Shown: piece after piece, positions 1 through 8,306 of the stretch
How the letters are laid out: each line of letters starts with the position of its first letter
How positions within the stretch are numbered: position 1 is the first letter of the stretch
From: DATKEG01 sp035544515
GTDB taxonomy: Bacteria; Acidobacteriota; Vicinamibacteria; Fen-336
Assembly (NCBI GenBank): GCA_035544515.1
Contig: DATKEG010000264.1
Coordinates: forward strand, 1-21,687
DNA: 21,687 bases
Reading direction: 5' to 3'
Program-made: the position numbers and the translations under genes
The notes under the pieces: model-generated
Database searches by the model: none
Told to the model about the DNA's origin: nothing
The model's input: the letters and a program-made list of their open reading frames with translations, nothing else

Positions 1-1144
1 CCCCGCTCGTGAACACGTCGAAGCCGCCCGCGGGGCTCGGCGCCCCGTGGCGCGCCCGGAACCGCGCGCGGGCGGCGCCCGCGAACTCGCCCGCGTCGGC
101 CGGGGTGTCCCATCCCGACGTCCATACCAGCAGCGTGCGCCCGGACACGTCGTACACGCGCACCAGATCGCCACCCCAGCCGGCCGCGGCCGCGTCACTT
201 CCCTCGCCCAGCAGCGTGCGCGTGAACATTTCGCCCAGCACGCTCTCGCTCACGAGCCGTCCGCCGGGCGGAGCGTAGGCCGGCGCCGGCGGACGCGGCG
301 CCTCGCCCGCGAAGTACTTTTCGGGATGGAGCACCTGCTCGGTGGAGGCCGGCGGGCGGCTCCACGCCGCGCGCACCGCGTCCCAGCCGCCGCGGCGCCA
401 GAGAGCACGCGCGAAGTCGCGGCCGGCGAGGTAGGGCAGCACGAGCTGGTCCTGCAGGACCGTGGGCACCCCGGGCATGGTGATCGGCGGCAGCGAGAAC
501 CCGCCCAGGTCGCCCAGCGCTTCGGGCGCCCCCGGCAGCCGGCGGAGCAAGAAGCGCTCCATCACCAGCGTGGCGTCGCCTTCGAGCAGGCTCAGGTAGG
601 CCATGCGCCGGTCGTCGAAATCACCGATGGACGCGGTGAGGGTGCCGTGCACGTCGGCGTACTGATCCTGCAGGGCGTGACGCAGCTCGTGCGCCAGCAC
701 GAGCTGGTTGGCGGGCGTGAACGTCCGGTCGTCGCTCACCGCGTACAGGCGCTTGCGGCCCGGGCGCTCGTCGTAGAAGCCGGCCACGTTCTCCTCGAGC
801 AACCGGGCGCGCAGGCGCCGCAGATCGCTGCGCGGAGGCAGGAGGTCGAGCGCGACGAGGGTACGCTCGTCGGCGTCCGCGCGACCGGGCGGGTACTCCG
901 TGTCGAGCACGTCCTGGACGTAGGCGGCCAGCGCGCTGCGGCTCAGGAAGTCGAGGGGCACGTCGGAGCGGAAGGGCACGCCTCCCGCCTCGGCCACCTC
1001 GTCCTGCAGCTCGCGACCGGTGAGGTCGCGGAACCCGCCCAGCCCGGCCAGGAGCGTGTTGATGAGGTCGGTGGCCTCGGACGCGGTCTGCGGCGCGGCG
1101 GGAGGCGCGGCAGCCAGGAAGGCCGCCAGCAGGAGGCCGATCAC
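1..1144 (-). CDS. Secreted HExxH putative zinc metallopeptidase (3' partial)
   Basis: I translated this frame by hand. It is open from a GTG at 1144-1142 to the left edge of the window, so about 381 residues are visible and the C-terminus is missing. The first 20 or so residues (VIGLLLAAFLAAAPPAAPQ) look like a signal peptide, so the protein is probably exported. Residues 152-156 are HELRH within LAHELRHALQDQY, a canonical HExxH zinc-peptidase motif. A downstream LEGDA puts Glu188 32 residues after the second His, a possible third metal ligand as in gluzincins. The GTG overlaps the TGA of the upstream 78-aa gene by four bases (GTGA), so the two are probably translationally coupled, with rtcA further upstream in the same run. 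The exact peptidase family and substrate are not known to me. A non-catalytic metal-binding role is possible. Confidence 0.8.
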   Translation of the reverse strand, partial: MIGLLLAAFLAAAPPAAPQTASEATDLINTLLAGLGGFRDLTGRELQDEVAEAGGVPFRSDVPLDFLSRSALAAYVQDVLDTEYPPGRADADERTLVALDLLPPRSDLRRLRARLLEENVAGFYDERPGRKRLYAVSDDRTFTPANQLVLAHELRHALQDQYADVHGTLTASIGDFDDRRMAYLSLLEGDATLVMERFLLRRLPGAPEALGDLGGFSLPPITMPGVPTVLQDQLVLPYLAGRDFARALWRRGGWDAVRAAWSRPPASTEQVLHPEKYFAGEAPRPPAPAYAPPGGRLVSESVLGEMFTRTLLGEGSDAAAAGWGGDLVRVYDVSGRTLLVWTSGWDTPADAGEFAGAARARFRARHGAPSPAGGFDVFTSG

Positions 1145-1377
1145 CGGCGCGGGATCATGGGATCGCTCCACCACGCGGCCGGCACCAGCAGCAGGAGCAG
1201 GACGAGGAGGAGGCAGAGAAGGTCGTAGGCGAGCGAGCCGCGCTCGAAGTCCCAGAGGAGCACGCGCGCCTTGAGCGATAACGTGGCCGCGGGCGGGGCC
1301 GGCTCGACGCGTGTGGCCTGCGCCACGTCCGCTGCGCGCAACGCGTCGAGGATAGCCAGGGCCCTCGCGGCGGTCAA
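1141..1377 (-). CDS. Small single-helix membrane protein of unknown function
   Basis: This 78-residue protein has a hydrophilic N-terminal half and one very hydrophobic segment at about residues 51-69 (YDLLCLLLVLLLLLVPAAWW), followed by a short charged tail (SDPMIPRR). It is probably an inner-membrane protein with a single helix. The TTG start overlaps the rtcA stop by four bases (TTGA). Its own TGA overlaps the GTG of the secreted HExxH gene in the same way, which is the main evidence that it is real. The N-terminus resembles an amphipathic helix (ARALAILDALRAADVAQ). I do not recognise the family. It may help anchor or present the downstream secreted protein, but that is inference from position only. 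Confidence 0.6.
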   Translation of the reverse strand: MTAARALAILDALRAADVAQATRVEPAPPAATLSLKARVLLWDFERGSLAYDLLCLLLVLLLLLVPAAWWSDPMIPRR

Positions 1378-2417
1378 GACGGTGACACCTCGAGGCCGCC
1401 AGGCCCCCCGCGGCGCCCCCAGGTCCGGGCGGGGATCCCGAACGCGGACACGATCTCCGCCACCGTCTCCAGGTGCCGGGACACCTCCGTCGTCGTCACC
1501 CGTCCGCCCTTGCCGCCGAGGGCCATCGGCACGGCGAGCTGATCGGCGAGGTGCGGGTCGACCGCGCCCTCGCCCCCGAGGAACTTCAGCAGCGTGCGCG
1601 CGGCGCGGTCCCCGAGCACGTCGGGGCGGACGCCCTTCTGCCCGAGGAAGCCGAAGGCGGCGCGGCCCTGCTCGAACAACGCTTCGAGCAGCAGGAACGA
1701 CCCGGGCGAGGCGGCGGGAACGTTCAGCTCGTCCCAGCTCACTTCGAGCCGGCGCGCTTCCCAGAGGCGCTCTTGCGCCGCCCTGCGCAGGGCGCCCGCC
1801 ACGTCCATCTTGAGCCGGCCCATGCCCGCCGTCCCGCGGATCGAGAGCAGAGGCCCGCGCTCCTCGAGCACGAGCGGAACTGTGGCGCCGGCCCAGGGCT
1901 GCACGTCCACCGTGGCCGCGCCACCCCCGCGGGGAGAGAACCCGGCCCTCTCCAGCCGCGGTGCGACCCGCAGGCCGAGGCGCTCGACGACCGCGGCCCA
2001 GTGGTTCGCCAGGTAGTGATAGGAGGGGCTGGCCGGCACGTGCGTGCCGCCGCTGACCGTCACCCGGCTTCTCTCTGCTCCCGCGCGCGCCAGCGGGACG
2101 AGCACCGTCTGCAGCACGAGCGTCAGCGCGCCCGCCGTCGCGATCTCGAACCGGAACTCGCCCGGGCGCAGGGTGCCGGGCTCGAACCTCAGGTCCGGGG
2201 AGCCGTCGAAGGCGCCGCCCACCCGTGCGCCGCTGACGAGCGCGGCGGCCCGGACGGCCGCGAGGTGCTGCGGCCGCAGGCCGGGGATCGGGCGGTGGGC
2301 CCGGATCCGCGTGATCTCGAACGGCTGGCCCGTGACGGCGGAAAGCGACAGCGCGGTGCGCAGGACCTGGCCGCCGCCCTCGCCGCGCGCCCCGTCGATC
2401 TGGAGGAACCGGGCCAA
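1374..2417 (-). CDS. rtcA: RNA 3'-terminal phosphate cyclase
   Basis: This enzyme converts an RNA 3'-phosphate to a 2',3'-cyclic phosphate using ATP, through an enzyme-AMP intermediate on a histidine. The 347-residue product matches the usual RtcA length. It starts with the family signature IDGARGEGGGQVLRTALSLS (residues 7-26). It also has THVPASPSYHYLANHW near residues 125-140, FSPRGGG near 160-166 and DPHLADQLAVPMALGGKGG near 287-305. By alignment from memory to E. coli RtcA, His315 in EVSRHLETV is the likely adenylated nucleophile. The start is TTG at 2417-2415, which places the signature at the usual distance. The gene overlaps the next small membrane gene by four bases. No rtcB ligase or rtcR regulator is visible, so this copy sits outside the classical rtc operon, next to two envelope genes. 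Confidence 0.93.
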   Translation of the reverse strand: MARFLQIDGARGEGGGQVLRTALSLSAVTGQPFEITRIRAHRPIPGLRPQHLAAVRAAALVSGARVGGAFDGSPDLRFEPGTLRPGEFRFEIATAGALTLVLQTVLVPLARAGAERSRVTVSGGTHVPASPSYHYLANHWAAVVERLGLRVAPRLERAGFSPRGGGAATVDVQPWAGATVPLVLEERGPLLSIRGTAGMGRLKMDVAGALRRAAQERLWEARRLEVSWDELNVPAASPGSFLLLEALFEQGRAAFGFLGQKGVRPDVLGDRAARTLLKFLGGEGAVDPHLADQLAVPMALGGKGGRVTTTEVSRHLETVAEIVSAFGIPARTWGRRGGPGGLEVSPS

Positions 2418-2454
2418 CGCCGTCAGGACCGTCCGGACCGAGCCGGGCCCGTCT

Positions 2455-2886
2455 TCAGGCGTGAGCGGCCGCGGGCTCGGCGGCGCGGACGTGCAGGGGC
2501 ACGAAATAGCCGGGCGTCGCCGACAGCCGCCGGCACGACGCGTTCTCGACGTGGCCGAGCAGCGCCTCCTGCGCCTCCGGGTAGGTCTCCGCCGGGAAGA
2601 AGCGCTCGAGCGTCAGGACCGTGCCCTGCGGTCCCGGCCTCTGGAAGCGCAGCCGCAGCACCGGCTCGAGGTCCTCCGCGACGTAGCCGGAGTTCCAGCG
2701 CGCGGCGTCCTCGGGCACCCAGATCGACACCTGCTCGACGGCGACGACGCGGTGGTGTCTGGTTTCCATCAGGTGCTTCCACAGCTCGAACTCCGCCAGG
2801 GGGACGTACCGGAGGTGGCGCTCCGGGACGTCCTGCGGCCCGTCGAGCCGGCATCGCACCATGGGAATGGGCTCGGAGACACTCAT
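2455..2886 (-). CDS. Conserved-looking protein of unknown function
   Basis: This is a soluble 143-residue protein with no signal peptide or membrane segment. It is rich in aromatic and charged residues: YVPLAEFELWKHLMETRHHRVVAVEQVSIWVPEDAARWNSGY in the first half, then LTLERFFPAETYPEAQEALLGHVE and ATPGYFVPLHV near the end. The alternating pattern suggests a compact alpha/beta domain. I do not recognise it. The ATG start at 2886-2884 is the first in frame. The gene lies 123 bp downstream of tdk and 37 bp upstream of rtcA on the same strand, so it could be co-transcribed with rtcA. A 210-aa reading frame overlapping it on the same strand has arginine/proline-rich shadow composition and is not preferred. 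Confidence 0.65.
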   Translation of the reverse strand: MSVSEPIPMVRCRLDGPQDVPERHLRYVPLAEFELWKHLMETRHHRVVAVEQVSIWVPEDAARWNSGYVAEDLEPVLRLRFQRPGPQGTVLTLERFFPAETYPEAQEALLGHVENASCRRLSATPGYFVPLHVRAAEPAAAHA

Positions 2887-3009
2887 GCCACACGCTTTTC
2901 AAGCAACGGTCGTGCCGCAGCTCGTCTTCGCCTCTCAAGGTGTTTGTTCTCATCGGCTTGCCATGCGAAACAGCAGACATCCCGGAGCGGGTGCCTTGCG
3001 GTCGGAGTG

Positions 3010-3585
<576 letters not shown>

Positions 3586-3594
3586 CGGACGGAT

Positions 3595-4155
3595 CTACTT
3601 GACGCGCTCGATGTACGCGCCGTTGGCGGTGTCGATCCGGATGCGCTCGCCCTCGGCGACGAAGGCCGGCACCTGCACCACGAGGCCGGTCTCCATCTTG
3701 GCGGGCTTGCCGACGTTCGAGACCGAGGCGCCCTTGATGGCCGGCTCCGTCTCCACGACAGTCATCTCCACCATCAGGGGGAGCGTGATGCCGACCGGGC
3801 GCTCCTCGTAGAGCTCGATCTTCAGACGGATGTTGGGGATGAGGAACGGCACGGCCTCTCCGAGGACCTCCTCCGAGAGCGCGATCTGCTCGTAGTTGGC
3901 CGCGTTCATGAAGTGGTACATGTCGCCGTCCTGGTAGAGGAACTCCATGTCCGCCTCGTCCAGGATGGCCCGTTCGATCACGTCCACCGAACGGAAGCGG
4001 TGCTCGATGATGGCGCCGCTCTTGAGATGGCGCATCTTCGCCTGCACGAGGCCACGGAGGTTGCCGGGCGTCTTGTGCTGCGCCTCGACGATCCGGTACA
4101 GGTCGTTCTCGTGCTTGATGCACATCCCCCGCTTCAGTTGTGTGGCCTGTATCAT
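3595..4155 (-). CDS. efp: Elongation factor P (variant tip loop)
   Basis: EF-P enters the ribosomal E site and relieves stalling at polyproline stretches. The 186-residue length and three-domain pattern are normal: N-terminal KOW-like domain (about 1-65), central OB domain (about 66-128, with FLYQDGDMYHFMN near 87-99) and C-terminal OB domain ending in DTANGAYIERVK. The tip loop that reaches the peptidyl-transferase centre reads HKTPGNLRG (residues 27-35). Asn32 follows PG at the place where E. coli has the modified Lys34 (PGKGQ), and Arg34 lies two residues on. This argues against EpmA-type lysylation. GGAG upstream of the ATG at 4155-4153 is a reasonable ribosome binding site. tdk follows after 9 bp. 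Confidence 0.95.
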   Translation of the reverse strand: MIQATQLKRGMCIKHENDLYRIVEAQHKTPGNLRGLVQAKMRHLKSGAIIEHRFRSVDVIERAILDEADMEFLYQDGDMYHFMNAANYEQIALSEEVLGEAVPFLIPNIRLKIELYEERPVGITLPLMVEMTVVETEPAIKGASVSNVGKPAKMETGLVVQVPAFVAEGERIRIDTANGAYIERVK

Positions 4156-4248
4156 CGACGCTCCAGATGCGGCGCGATCACGGAGACGCTCCGCTTCGAG
4201 CGCCGAACGCTACAAGACGGCCCGCAGAGCGCGCCCGAAACCCCTATC

Positions 4249-5238
4249 CTACTCCACCTCCAGGCCGCGCAGGTCGACGCGGAACGGCACGATCTTGAAG
4301 CCCGCCTCGCGAATGGCGGCCTGCGCCTTCTCCCGCCGGCCGGGCACCGCCCACACCGCCACCATGCCCCCCCCGCCCGCGCCGCACACCTTGGCCGCGC
4401 CGCCCGCCTCGCGCGCGAGAAGGGCGATACGGTCGATCTCGGGCGTGGTGACTCCGGGGGCGAGGAGCTTGCGGGCCTGCCATTCCTCGTCCATGAGCGC
4501 GGCGACGTCCGTGTAACGGTGCGCGACGAGGGCCTCGCGCAGGCCTGAGGCGGCGGAGGCGATGCGGGCGAGGGCGCCGCGGACCGTCTGGTTGCCGTCG
4601 ATCTGGCCCTTGAACACCTCCCAGTTGTTGATGCCGGAGAAGCGCGTCACCCCGGCGTCCACGAGCAGCAGCGACTCCTCGACGCGCGCGGGATCGGTGA
4701 GAAGGCGCGCCGCGCGCACCATGCCGGGATCGAGATGGATGCCGAGCACGCCGCCGTGGATGGCGGCCAGGTGGTCCTGCATGCCCGCGGGCACGCCCAT
4801 GTTCTGGGCCTCGGCGTCGCGGACGACCGGCCACATGCGGTCGGCGTCGAGCTCCTTGCCGAAGGCGCGGGCGGCCGCGGCCACGATCGCCACCGCCAGC
4901 GCGGAGGAGCCGCCGAGGCCCGAGCCGGCCGGCACGCGGGAGTGCGTCACCACCCTCACGCCGGTGTCGATGCCGAGCGCGCGGAGGATGTTCGCGACCA
5001 GCGACCCGCCTCCGCCCAGGACCTCGGAGACGTCGCGCCCTTCCGACTTCGCAAGCGTGTCCTTGGACTCGATGCGCACGCCCGTGACGCCCGTCTCCAC
5101 GCGGCACCAGGCCCGCCGGTCGATCGCGCAGTTGACCGTCACCGCACCGGGATGGAACAGGTAGATCGGCCAGATGTCGAGCGTGCCCCCGGCCAGGTCG
5201 ATGCGGGTCGGTGCGGTGGCTTCGACGGCGGCGCTCAC
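4249..5238 (-). CDS. GHMP-family small-molecule kinase
   Basis: This is an ATP-dependent kinase of the galactokinase/homoserine/mevalonate/phosphomevalonate fold, probably cytosolic. The 329-residue protein opens with APTRIDLAGGTLDIWP (residues 9-24). Its ATP-binding signature is PAGSGLGGSSA (residues 103-113). GMQDHLAAIHGG (about 152-163) contains a candidate catalytic Asp155, and the glycine-rich third motif is KVCGAGGGGMVAVW near residue 290. The RIDLAGG and QDH features resemble the sugar-kinase branch that includes heptose-7-phosphate and fucose kinases, but the substrate cannot be read from sequence. The GTG start at 5238-5236 overlaps the TGA of the upstream transporter gene (GTGA), which decides the start and implies coupling. 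A longer open frame running to 6648 is a shadow of the transporter. Confidence 0.88.
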   Translation of the reverse strand: MSAAVEATAPTRIDLAGGTLDIWPIYLFHPGAVTVNCAIDRRAWCRVETGVTGVRIESKDTLAKSEGRDVSEVLGGGGSLVANILRALGIDTGVRVVTHSRVPAGSGLGGSSALAVAIVAAAARAFGKELDADRMWPVVRDAEAQNMGVPAGMQDHLAAIHGGVLGIHLDPGMVRAARLLTDPARVEESLLLVDAGVTRFSGINNWEVFKGQIDGNQTVRGALARIASAASGLREALVAHRYTDVAALMDEEWQARKLLAPGVTTPEIDRIALLAREAGGAAKVCGAGGGGMVAVWAVPGRREKAQAAIREAGFKIVPFRVDLRGLEVE

Positions 5239-6716
5239 GCCATCCCCAGCAGGGGGCAGAGCAGCCGCAGCATGGCGAAGATCACGAAGAACCCGAGGAG
5301 GTCCACCACCACGCCCACGCGCATCATGGCCGTGATGGGGATGAGCCCGGTGCCGTAGACGACGGCGTTGGGCGGCGTGCCCACGGGGAACATGAAGCCC
5401 ATGCTCGCGCCGAAGCAGGCGGCGAGCAGCGGAGGGTGGGGCGGCAGCCCGAGCTCCTGAGTGAGGGCGAGCACCAGGGGCGCCAGCATGCTCACGGTCG
5501 CCGTGTTCGACGCCAGCTCGGTGAGCACGATGGTGGTGGCGAGCACGAGGGCGGTGAGCCCCCACAGGGTCGTGACCCCGGTGGCCTCCACCACGCCCCG
5601 GCCCACCACGCCCGCCAGGCCGGTGTCGAACAGCATCTTCCCCAGCGACAACCCTCCCCCGAACAGGAGCAGCGTGCCCCAGTCTACGCGGACCGCTTCC
5701 TCCCAGGTGAGCGCGCGGCGGCGGCCCACGGGCCAGAGGAAGAGCGCCGCCGCGGCGAAGAGGGCCACGACCGACTCCTCCAGCCGGTCGGCCACCAGGC
5801 GCGGCCAGGTGCCCTCGTCGGCGCCCAGTGCCGTGACGGCCCCGGGCAGCAGCCACAACGTCACGGCGGCGGCGAAGGCCGCCGCGCACGCCCATTGCCC
5901 CGCGCCCCACCTGGGCAGCGAGCCGCGCTCCCGGGCGACCCAGGCGGTGACGTCGGCCGGACCCGCGGCCGGCTGCGCGACCAGGCCGCGCACGCTCACG
6001 AGCGTGACCGCCGTCAGCACGAGCGACAACGGCACGCCGATGGCCATGAACCGCAGGAAGTCGAGGGGATGGCCGGCGCGTTCGAGGAAGCCGAGGGCGA
6101 TCAGGTTGGGCGGCGAGCCCACCGGCGTCGCCATCCCGCCCAGCGAGGCGCCGATGGCCAGGAGGAGGAGGATGCCGCGCGGGGACTCCCGCGATCCCGC
6201 CGCCGCCAGCGCGCGCACGAGGCCCAGCGCGATGGGCAGCATCATGGCCGCGGTCGCGGTGTTGCTGATCCACATCGAGATGGCGGCGGTCACGAGGGCC
6301 ACCGCGATGCGGATGCGGGCCGGCGACCGGGACACGCTGCGCACCCCCAGCACCGCGAGCGCGATCCGGCGGTCCAGGCCGTGGACCCGCAGCGCTTCGG
6401 CCACGAGAAAGGATCCCAGGAACAGGAAGATGACGGGGTCGCCGAAGGGCGAGAACGCGTCGCGCACGCGCGCGACGCCGAGCAGCACGGCGAGGGCGGG
6501 GCCCAGGAGCGCGGTGACGGGCAGGGGCACCGGCTCGGTGATCCACCACGTCATGACCAGGGCCATGACCGCGGCCATCCGGTGAGGGGCGTCCGGCAGG
6601 CCGGTGGGCGAGAGGAGGACGGCCAGGAACAGGGCGGGGCCGAGCCACAGCCCGACGCCCCGGCGCAGGCGGTCCGCGCGCTCCTCGCGCTCGCTGAACG
6701 TTGTGACGACCGCCAT
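5235..6716 (-). CDS. DASS/SLC13-family sodium-coupled anion transporter
   Basis: This is an inner-membrane transporter of the divalent anion:sodium symporter family, whose members import di- and tricarboxylates or sulfate. The 493-residue protein has many hydrophobic helices and both halves of the inverted repeat. The SNT substrate/sodium motifs occur at 151-153 (WISNTATAAMMLP) and 403-405 (ELASNTATVSMLAP). The paired hairpin motifs are TPVGSPPNLIA (about 197-207) and PVGTPPNAVVYG (about 444-455). All four signatures are intact, so it is probably functional. The substrate is undetermined. Translation is probably coupled to the GHMP kinase gene through a 4-nt overlap. Its ATG is only 37 bp from the divergent ATG at 6754. 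Confidence 0.93.
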   Translation of the reverse strand: MAVVTTFSEREERADRLRRGVGLWLGPALFLAVLLSPTGLPDAPHRMAAVMALVMTWWITEPVPLPVTALLGPALAVLLGVARVRDAFSPFGDPVIFLFLGSFLVAEALRVHGLDRRIALAVLGVRSVSRSPARIRIAVALVTAAISMWISNTATAAMMLPIALGLVRALAAAGSRESPRGILLLLAIGASLGGMATPVGSPPNLIALGFLERAGHPLDFLRFMAIGVPLSLVLTAVTLVSVRGLVAQPAAGPADVTAWVARERGSLPRWGAGQWACAAAFAAAVTLWLLPGAVTALGADEGTWPRLVADRLEESVVALFAAAALFLWPVGRRRALTWEEAVRVDWGTLLLFGGGLSLGKMLFDTGLAGVVGRGVVEATGVTTLWGLTALVLATTIVLTELASNTATVSMLAPLVLALTQELGLPPHPPLLAACFGASMGFMFPVGTPPNAVVYGTGLIPITAMMRVGVVVDLLGFFVIFAMLRLLCPLLGMA

Positions 6717-6753
6717 AGGCCGGCGGATTCTACAGTGCTACCATCCGCCCCGC

Positions 6754-8304
6754 ATGGAGCACCTCGCGGGCTGCCCCCGCTGCGGACAGGCCCTCTCCGG
6801 CGAGAGCGCGTGTCCGCGCTGCGGCGTCGTCTTCGCCAAGCTCCGGCCCCGCGAACCCGCGGAAGCGGCGCGCGAAACCGCCTCGGCCCCCGCGTTCGCT
6901 CCCGAGGCGCCGCCGCGCGCGGCCATCCCGTGGGGCCTGGTGGTGGGCTTCGGCGCGCTGCTCCTGGCGGGAGTGGTCGGACTGCCGCGCTTGCGCTCGG
7001 GCGCGCCGCTCCCGGATGCGCCCGCGGCCCCGCTCGAGGAGCCGGGCGAGCCCGCCGGCTTCGCGTCCGTCGCGAACGAGGAGCGGCCGCCAAGGTTCGA
7101 GCCGCCGCCCATGGCGTTCGAGGCGATCGCCGTCCCCGACGCGCGCGGGGCGGCGGACGCGGATGAGCAGGCGTTCACGGGGCTGGCCCGTCGCGTCCAC
7201 GCGCGCGCGATCAAGGGAGCGTCGGACGTGCAGGCGGCCGAGGACCTGCTCTCCCGCCACGCGGGGGAGCAGCCGGTGCGCAGCCTGGCCGCCGCGGTGC
7301 TGACGCTCGCCGCCGACCAGGAGCGCGGGCGCCGCCGCTTCGTGCAGGCCACCGCGTACCTCGACCGCGCGACGGTGGTCGATGCCGGCAACGTGCAGGC
7401 CTGGGTCTCGCTGATGACCGTCTCCATCGAGGCCAGCGACTGGACGCGGGCGGAAGCGGCCGCGCGCGGCGCCCTGGGCCTCGAGCCCCGCCTGGCGGAG
7501 GCCTGGCAGGGCCTCGGGTTTGCGCTCATGCGCCAGGACCGGAACCAGGAAGCGGCCGAGGCGCTGCGGACGTCGGCCGAGATCCGGCCCGACTCCGGCA
7601 CCCAGGCGCTGCTCGAGAACCTCAGGACGGGCATGGCGTACGAAAGGGGCATGACGCAGCAGCAGCTCGCCCACTTCAACGTGCGCTACGACGGAGCCGC
7701 GCACGAGGCGGTGGGACGGGAGATCCTGCGCGCCCTGGAGCGGCATTACGCCACGCTGGCCGGCTCGCTCGACCACCAGCCGCAGACGACCATCCCGGTC
7801 ATCCTGTTCTCGCGGGAGAGCTACCACGTCGCCAGTGGCGTACCGGCCTGGGCGGGGGGCAGCTACCACCCGCTCGACGGCCGCATACGCATCCCCATCG
7901 GCGGCCTCGACGCCGGCCTGACCGCGGACATGGACGGAACGCTGATCCACGAGCTGACCCACGCCTTCCTGCATGACCGCACCCGGGGCACGGTGCCGCG
8001 CGAGATCAACGAGGGCCTGGCCCAATACATGGCCGGCGACCGGGTGGCCTCGAAGCTCGACGCGGAGCAGATGCGGTGGCTGGCCGACGGCCGCTTCGGC
8101 GGCGTGTACGGGTTCTACATGGGCGCGCTCTCCCTCGTCGAGTACCTCGTCGCGCACCGCGGCATGGGGGGGATGAACGACCTGCTCCGGACGATGGGCG
8201 AGACCGGCAGCGTGGACGAGGCCTTCAAGCAAGTGCACGGGCAGACGTACCCCGCGACCCAGCGCGCCTGGCGCCAGCGGCTGCGCCAGCAGCACGGAAG
8301 CTGA
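6754..8304 (+). CDS. Membrane-anchored zinc-ribbon/TPR/HExxH (peptidase MA-like) protein
   Basis: This 516-residue protein has four parts in order. First is an N-terminal zinc ribbon, CPRCG-x9-CPRCG (Cys7, 10, 20, 23). Next is one membrane helix (about 51-71, WGLVVGFGALLLAGVVGL). TPR-like helices follow (about 180-300, with WVSLMTVSIEASDWTRAEAA and AWQGLGFALMRQDRNQEAAE). Last is a C-terminal peptidase-like domain with LIHELTHAF (HELTH at 399-403) and INEGLAQYM (Glu420), the three ligands expected for a gluzincin. The domain matches what I know of the Peptidase_MA group. The ATG at 6754 was chosen because it begins the zinc ribbon; the frame continues 50 codons upstream, but that part overlaps the divergent transporter gene. 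The topology suggests a cytosolic ribbon and an extracytoplasmic peptidase. Its stop lies 2 bp from that of sppA. Confidence 0.87.
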   Translation: MEHLAGCPRCGQALSGESACPRCGVVFAKLRPREPAEAARETASAPAFAPEAPPRAAIPWGLVVGFGALLLAGVVGLPRLRSGAPLPDAPAAPLEEPGEPAGFASVANEERPPRFEPPPMAFEAIAVPDARGAADADEQAFTGLARRVHARAIKGASDVQAAEDLLSRHAGEQPVRSLAAAVLTLAADQERGRRRFVQATAYLDRATVVDAGNVQAWVSLMTVSIEASDWTRAEAAARGALGLEPRLAEAWQGLGFALMRQDRNQEAAEALRTSAEIRPDSGTQALLENLRTGMAYERGMTQQQLAHFNVRYDGAAHEAVGREILRALERHYATLAGSLDHQPQTTIPVILFSRESYHVASGVPAWAGGSYHPLDGRIRIPIGGLDAGLTADMDGTLIHELTHAFLHDRTRGTVPREINEGLAQYMAGDRVASKLDAEQMRWLADGRFGGVYGFYMGALSLVEYLVAHRGMGGMNDLLRTMGETGSVDEAFKQVHGQTYPATQRAWRQRLRQQHGS

Positions 8305-8306
8305 CG

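Noticed and set aside
47..1228. A 393-aa plus-strand reading frame
   Set aside because: It is the antisense shadow of the HExxH gene and is rich in Arg, His, Gly and Gln, with no recognisable motif. The minus frame carries a signal peptide and HELRH.
5239..6648. N-terminal extension of the GHMP kinase frame to 799 aa
   Set aside because: The extra part is Arg/Pro/Gly/His-rich sequence antiparallel in quality to a real protein and lies wholly inside the transporter gene. The GTGA overlap gives a natural start at 5238.
5211..7166. A 651-aa plus-strand frame across the transporter
   Set aside because: It is low-complexity Glu/Arg/His/Gln sequence typical of the reverse strand of a GC-rich gene, with no domain.
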